From a virus, in the IMG/VR virus record IMGVR_UViG_3300027856_000372, positions 1-30,934 of that record: 30,934 bases of DNA, one strand, 5' to 3'. The notes below the pieces were generated by a model that saw nothing but the letters and a program-made list of their open reading frames with translations, had not been told where the DNA came from and did not search any database. Below, piece after piece: positions 28,086-30,934 of the stretch. The translations under genes and the position numbers were made by a program. How positions within the stretch are numbered: position 1 is the stretch's first letter; every line of letters starts with the position of its first letter.

Positions 28086-28819
28086 TGGCAACACTCTTAA
28101 GACATATCGTAGACGACATTGCGAAGGATCTAAAACAGACCTTCGATGACAAGATAGTTCAGAAGTCACAAGTTGCTTACTGGACGCTGATGCTTGGTAA
28201 TCGACTAAAGTCTCAACACATCGCCAAAAGAGATTCTGGGGCGTTCCTGAGCACTTTTATTGTTCCCGTACAGGTTCATGCTGTCAACGCTAATCCGAAC
28301 GAAATCAAGGGCCGGAAACACATTATACTCCCAAAGAGTATTTATGATTATGATAAGGACAACGGAGTTGAGTACATGTCGTACTACATCGAGGAGAAGG
28401 CAGAGGGGTGTCCGCCGCCTTTTACGCATAAAAAGATTTTACGAACTACCCCTGGAGATTCAGAGAGACTGTATTACACAAAATATGAGAAGCCATCTCC
28501 GAAGAACCCGTACTGGTATAGAACGGGAGACCACTTATATTTGCTTGGGCTCGAATGCGTTAATGTAACGCAAATTGAAATCGGAATTTATAGCACGTTT
28601 GATCCAATCACAAAGGTTGATTTGGATGAGCCGTTCGATTTCCCGGAAGAGCTGTTGATTCAGCTTAAGAGACAAGTGCTCGACTTGGGTAGATTTGTGC
28701 TTCTTATTCCTCAAGAGCGAGTGAATGACGGTGCAGACAGCACCACAAATAAAAGAGTTCCAACTAATAAGTTGGTTAGTGTTAACGAATTGAGCCAAGA
28801 CGCTCCAACCAATAAGTAA
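28085..28819 (+). CDS. Connector/ring-type protein, 244 aa
   Basis: The N-terminal helices (MATLLRHIVDDIAKDLKQTF) are followed by a beta-rich domain (EYMSYYIEEKAEGCPPPFTH; YRTGDHLYLLGLECVNVTQI) and a last helix with a polar tail. The arrangement of helix, beta domain, helix is that of head-tail connector rings of crAss-like phages. TAATG-type overlap on both sides. The exact ring cannot be named. Confidence 0.7.
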   Translation: MATLLRHIVDDIAKDLKQTFDDKIVQKSQVAYWTLMLGNRLKSQHIAKRDSGAFLSTFIVPVQVHAVNANPNEIKGRKHIILPKSIYDYDKDNGVEYMSYYIEEKAEGCPPPFTHKKILRTTPGDSERLYYTKYEKPSPKNPYWYRTGDHLYLLGLECVNVTQIEIGIYSTFDPITKVDLDEPFDFPEELLIQLKRQVLDLGRFVLLIPQERVNDGADSTTNKRVPTNKLVSVNELSQDAPTNK

Positions 28820-29622
28820 TGGATTTTAGCAGACAAAGCTTTGTGACGGTCAACGAGATTTTGGCTGACGTTTTGAAGATCGTAAAGGACTCATCATTCA
28901 AGGTGAACTCTAGAGGGTTCTATGTATCTCAGATTCAGCAGGCTCTAGAAGAGCTTTCGTTCGACACTTATTTCGACGAGAGAAGCGAGGTTTTTGAGGT
29001 TCCTGCAGACCTGAGGCTAGACATGCCTAAGGGCGCGTTTAACCTAAAGAACATGTACCTGTTCAACGGAACAGAGTGCGACATCTCAAGAAGCCAAAAC
29101 GTGTACTGGAAGAGAAACTTTATCAATTCTAAGTCTGGAAACGGCTTTGTTGCTAAAGACAGGCTCGACAACCACAACGACCCTTTTCACAGGGACAGAT
29201 TCAGAGGCGCTACAAACCGGCTAGGAAGAGATAACAACCTTACGGGCGTAGGTGGAGTCAATGAGCTCTTCTTCTTCAATGTACAGCAGGGCGTAATCAT
29301 GCTTAGCGAGAGCTGTAGAAAGTTTGGAAAAATATTGATTGAATTCAACGGAATGGGCGCTGATATTGGAGACTTGCCGGTTATACCGAACATGCTTCGT
29401 CAGGCGGTTAAAGACTACGTTTCCGAAGCAGGGCTAGACACTAGGATTGCAGACGCAGAAGGTGTTGAATTTAACAAGTGGAGCACCATACAGGCGAAAA
29501 TAACATCCAGAAAAGACAAGCCGTTTGACGGTAGCTGGGCTAAGGCTGAGCACAGGGTAAGCGCACTGAGTAACAAACAGCGACAAGACTTTAAAGAGTA
29601 CCTAGCTAGAATGAACTACTAA
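28819..29622 (+). CDS. Connector/ring-type protein (adaptor-like), 267 aa
   Basis: VNEILADVLKIVKDSSFKVN and YVSQIQQALEELSFDTYFDE (about residues 11-57) form the helical start typical of adaptor proteins related to P22 gp4/T7 gp11 and crAss-like rings. The middle has a long Asn/Arg-rich loop (DRFRGATNRLGRDNNLTG) followed by a beta segment, then a helical end (FIEFNGMGAD... AVKDYVSEAGLD). Gene order, directly before the muzzle-like gene, agrees. Confidence 0.75.
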   Translation: MDFSRQSFVTVNEILADVLKIVKDSSFKVNSRGFYVSQIQQALEELSFDTYFDERSEVFEVPADLRLDMPKGAFNLKNMYLFNGTECDISRSQNVYWKRNFINSKSGNGFVAKDRLDNHNDPFHRDRFRGATNRLGRDNNLTGVGGVNELFFFNVQQGVIMLSESCRKFGKILIEFNGMGADIGDLPVIPNMLRQAVKDYVSEAGLDTRIADAEGVEFNKWSTIQAKITSRKDKPFDGSWAKAEHRVSALSNKQRQDFKEYLARMNY

Positions 29623-30934
29623 TGAAGACGGAACACCATCCAAAAGACGCAAAATCGAACTGGAAAGGGGCGAATGTTGACATTGACCCTGAGCTTTCTG
29701 GTGCCGATAATGACGGAGAATACTACGACAGTAAGAACGGTCGCATATCCGATTCTACTGGCGGAAAACGATCACACGTTAAGATTCGCGGAGAAGAGGT
29801 TGAGTTCCCAGCTCAGAACATTCCTGGCGATTGGGTTTGCATAGGTGAAAAAGATATTAACAAGAACATTGTTGAAATCTGGGTGGATAGAAATGGGGCA
29901 GAGGCTCCAATCATCCGTATCGACGGCGTTATAATGGGTCAGTCCCCAGACATGCCTTGGCTAGTGGACTTCCCTATCCAGTGTGACAGAAACGAGAACT
30001 GTAAAGGAGGAGAGTGGTATATCACCGACAATAACACGACTCCGATGATATTCAACATTCAGGACATTATCGACTCACTCACGCTAGACCCTGACAAGTA
30101 TTTCACGAACTTCAATCCAGCTTTATACACGGTAAATCTAGATTCTCCACTTGACATCCCTGTTTTTACAGGTCTTGAGAATGTCGGGGGCGGAGGCGGA
30201 CTTCCTATAGGCTCTTATCAGTACTCTCTTAGATACGTTAATGACGAAGGAGACCGAACAAACTGGGGGCACCAAACCCCTCCAATTCCTGTGCTTCAAG
30301 GGTCGGGAACAGGAAGCAACCAGTACCCGTATACGAAGAGTTATGGCGACAGTCCTGACGTAACAGCTCCAACGAGCTTCGGGATTAAGCTTAAGTTTCG
30401 AATTACGAATCTGGTTAACTATGATTTTATTGAGATCCGTCGAGTGTCCTATCAGGCTGCTGGAGGTCTTGACTTTGTTCCGCAAGGAGAGGTAATCGCA
30501 AAACTTGAGGTTTCTCCAGGGGAGATATCTGTTCGAGAGTTTGTTGACCCGATTCAATCAAACGTAGAAGACACCCTTGCTGACGGAGAAGGAGAAAGCG
30601 AATTGTCGTTTATCGAGAAAGCGAAAGCAATCAGATACCACGACAAGAAGATAGTTCTAATGAACTACAGCACCGCTTCAAAAGAGACTAACCTTGTATT
30701 TGACGAGTTCAATGGCAAGAAGATTTTCCCAATCGTTCAGAAGCTCGGAAAAGCAGGGCACAACGACCCGGTGAATCACACGTACTACAAAAACTACACC
30801 GGCGGAGAGAGGTTCAGCTTTGCTGTAAACCTATTCGACGCACTTGGCGGTCGAGGTTTTGCCGAGGACGATGCTGGGATTCAGAACTTCCAAATACCGA
30901 ACAGAAGAGCTGAGGCAGACGTCGACTCTCAACT
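29622..30934 (+). CDS. Muzzle/tail-nozzle-like protein, N-terminal 437 aa (runs off right edge)
   Basis: Starts MKTEHHPKDAKSNWKGANVD at an ATG overlapping the upstream TAA and stays open to the window end. Features: ELSGADNDGEYYDSKNGRIS at the N-terminus, GSYQYSLRYVNDEGDRTNWG (about residues 199-218), NYDFIEIRRVSYQ and IRYHDKKIVLMNYS, the pattern I associate with the large muzzle/tail-stabilisation proteins of crAss-like phages (P22 gp10-related beta-propeller type). It should close the tail tube below the connector rings. The full length is unknown here. Confidence 0.75.
   Translation, partial: MKTEHHPKDAKSNWKGANVDIDPELSGADNDGEYYDSKNGRISDSTGGKRSHVKIRGEEVEFPAQNIPGDWVCIGEKDINKNIVEIWVDRNGAEAPIIRIDGVIMGQSPDMPWLVDFPIQCDRNENCKGGEWYITDNNTTPMIFNIQDIIDSLTLDPDKYFTNFNPALYTVNLDSPLDIPVFTGLENVGGGGGLPIGSYQYSLRYVNDEGDRTNWGHQTPPIPVLQGSGTGSNQYPYTKSYGDSPDVTAPTSFGIKLKFRITNLVNYDFIEIRRVSYQAAGGLDFVPQGEVIAKLEVSPGEISVREFVDPIQSNVEDTLADGEGESELSFIEKAKAIRYHDKKIVLMNYSTASKETNLVFDEFNGKKIFPIVQKLGKAGHNDPVNHTYYKNYTGGERFSFAVNLFDALGGRGFAEDDAGIQNFQIPNRRAEADVDSQ

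Noticed and set aside
1-30934. Genome-wide recoding of TAG
   Set aside because: Several frames end plausibly at TAG, and genes are intact under the standard code; only the 590-592 TAG is suggestive.
1-30934. CRISPR array, insertion sequence, integrase or attachment site
   Set aside because: No regular repeat-spacer pattern, transposase, recombinase or duplicated tRNA end was seen.

Overview
The window is part of a tailed-phage genome that infects a member of the Bacteroidota, most likely a crAss-like phage (Crassvirales) or a near relative. Three things point to this. The right third carries the order TerL, small gene, portal, scaffold-like protein, major capsid protein, capsid-associated protein, three connector/ring-sized proteins, then a large muzzle-like protein; several of these look like crAss-like families by eye. 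Putative promoters match the Bacteroidota -7 box TAnnTTTG. Start codons lack Shine-Dalgarno sequences. Names of the virion genes rest on motif recognition plus gene order; no database search was possible.

Layout: (1) 1-8521 is one dense leftward operon of about 26 small genes, mostly unknown, including an adenine-N6 methyltransferase-like protein and several very short genes joined by ATGA overlaps. Genes that are not coupled by overlap usually carry an ACACC-type motif just before the ATG. (2) 8522-9851 is a gene-free divergent region full of inverted repeats, with a candidate leftward promoter near 9292; it is a candidate origin/control region. (3) 9852-13375 is a rightward block of small accessory genes opened by a T5orf172/GIY-YIG-like + HTH + AP2-like protein. 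It includes a Cro/CI-type HTH protein and has two classes of palindromic operator. (4) 13556-14530 is an RNA locus: terminators, two short transcription units, tRNA-Pro(TGG), tRNA-Gln(TTG), a circularly permuted tmRNA gene and an unidentified structured RNA of about 130 nt.

(5) 14531-17941 is leftward: a zinc-knuckle + GroES-like protein, a membrane-anchored 3D/double-psi-barrel-like protein (possible lysis role), a winged-helix protein with a long hairpin leader, and two tandem paralogous small proteins. (6) From 18032 to the right edge is the rightward packaging and virion module, with strong intrinsic terminators after the first gene and after the major capsid gene.

The most notable feature is the tmRNA at 14068-14350. 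Its alanyl-acceptor 3' half lies upstream of its 5' half, between a TATATTTG promoter and an intrinsic terminator. The two halves rebuild a full 7-bp acceptor stem with the G3-U70 pair, a perfect T arm, a D-arm analogue and a P2 helix. Permuted, two-piece tmRNAs are known from alphaproteobacteria, cyanobacteria and some betaproteobacteria, while the Bacteroidota ssrA I can recall is one-piece. A phage-borne permuted form in this setting would therefore be new to me.
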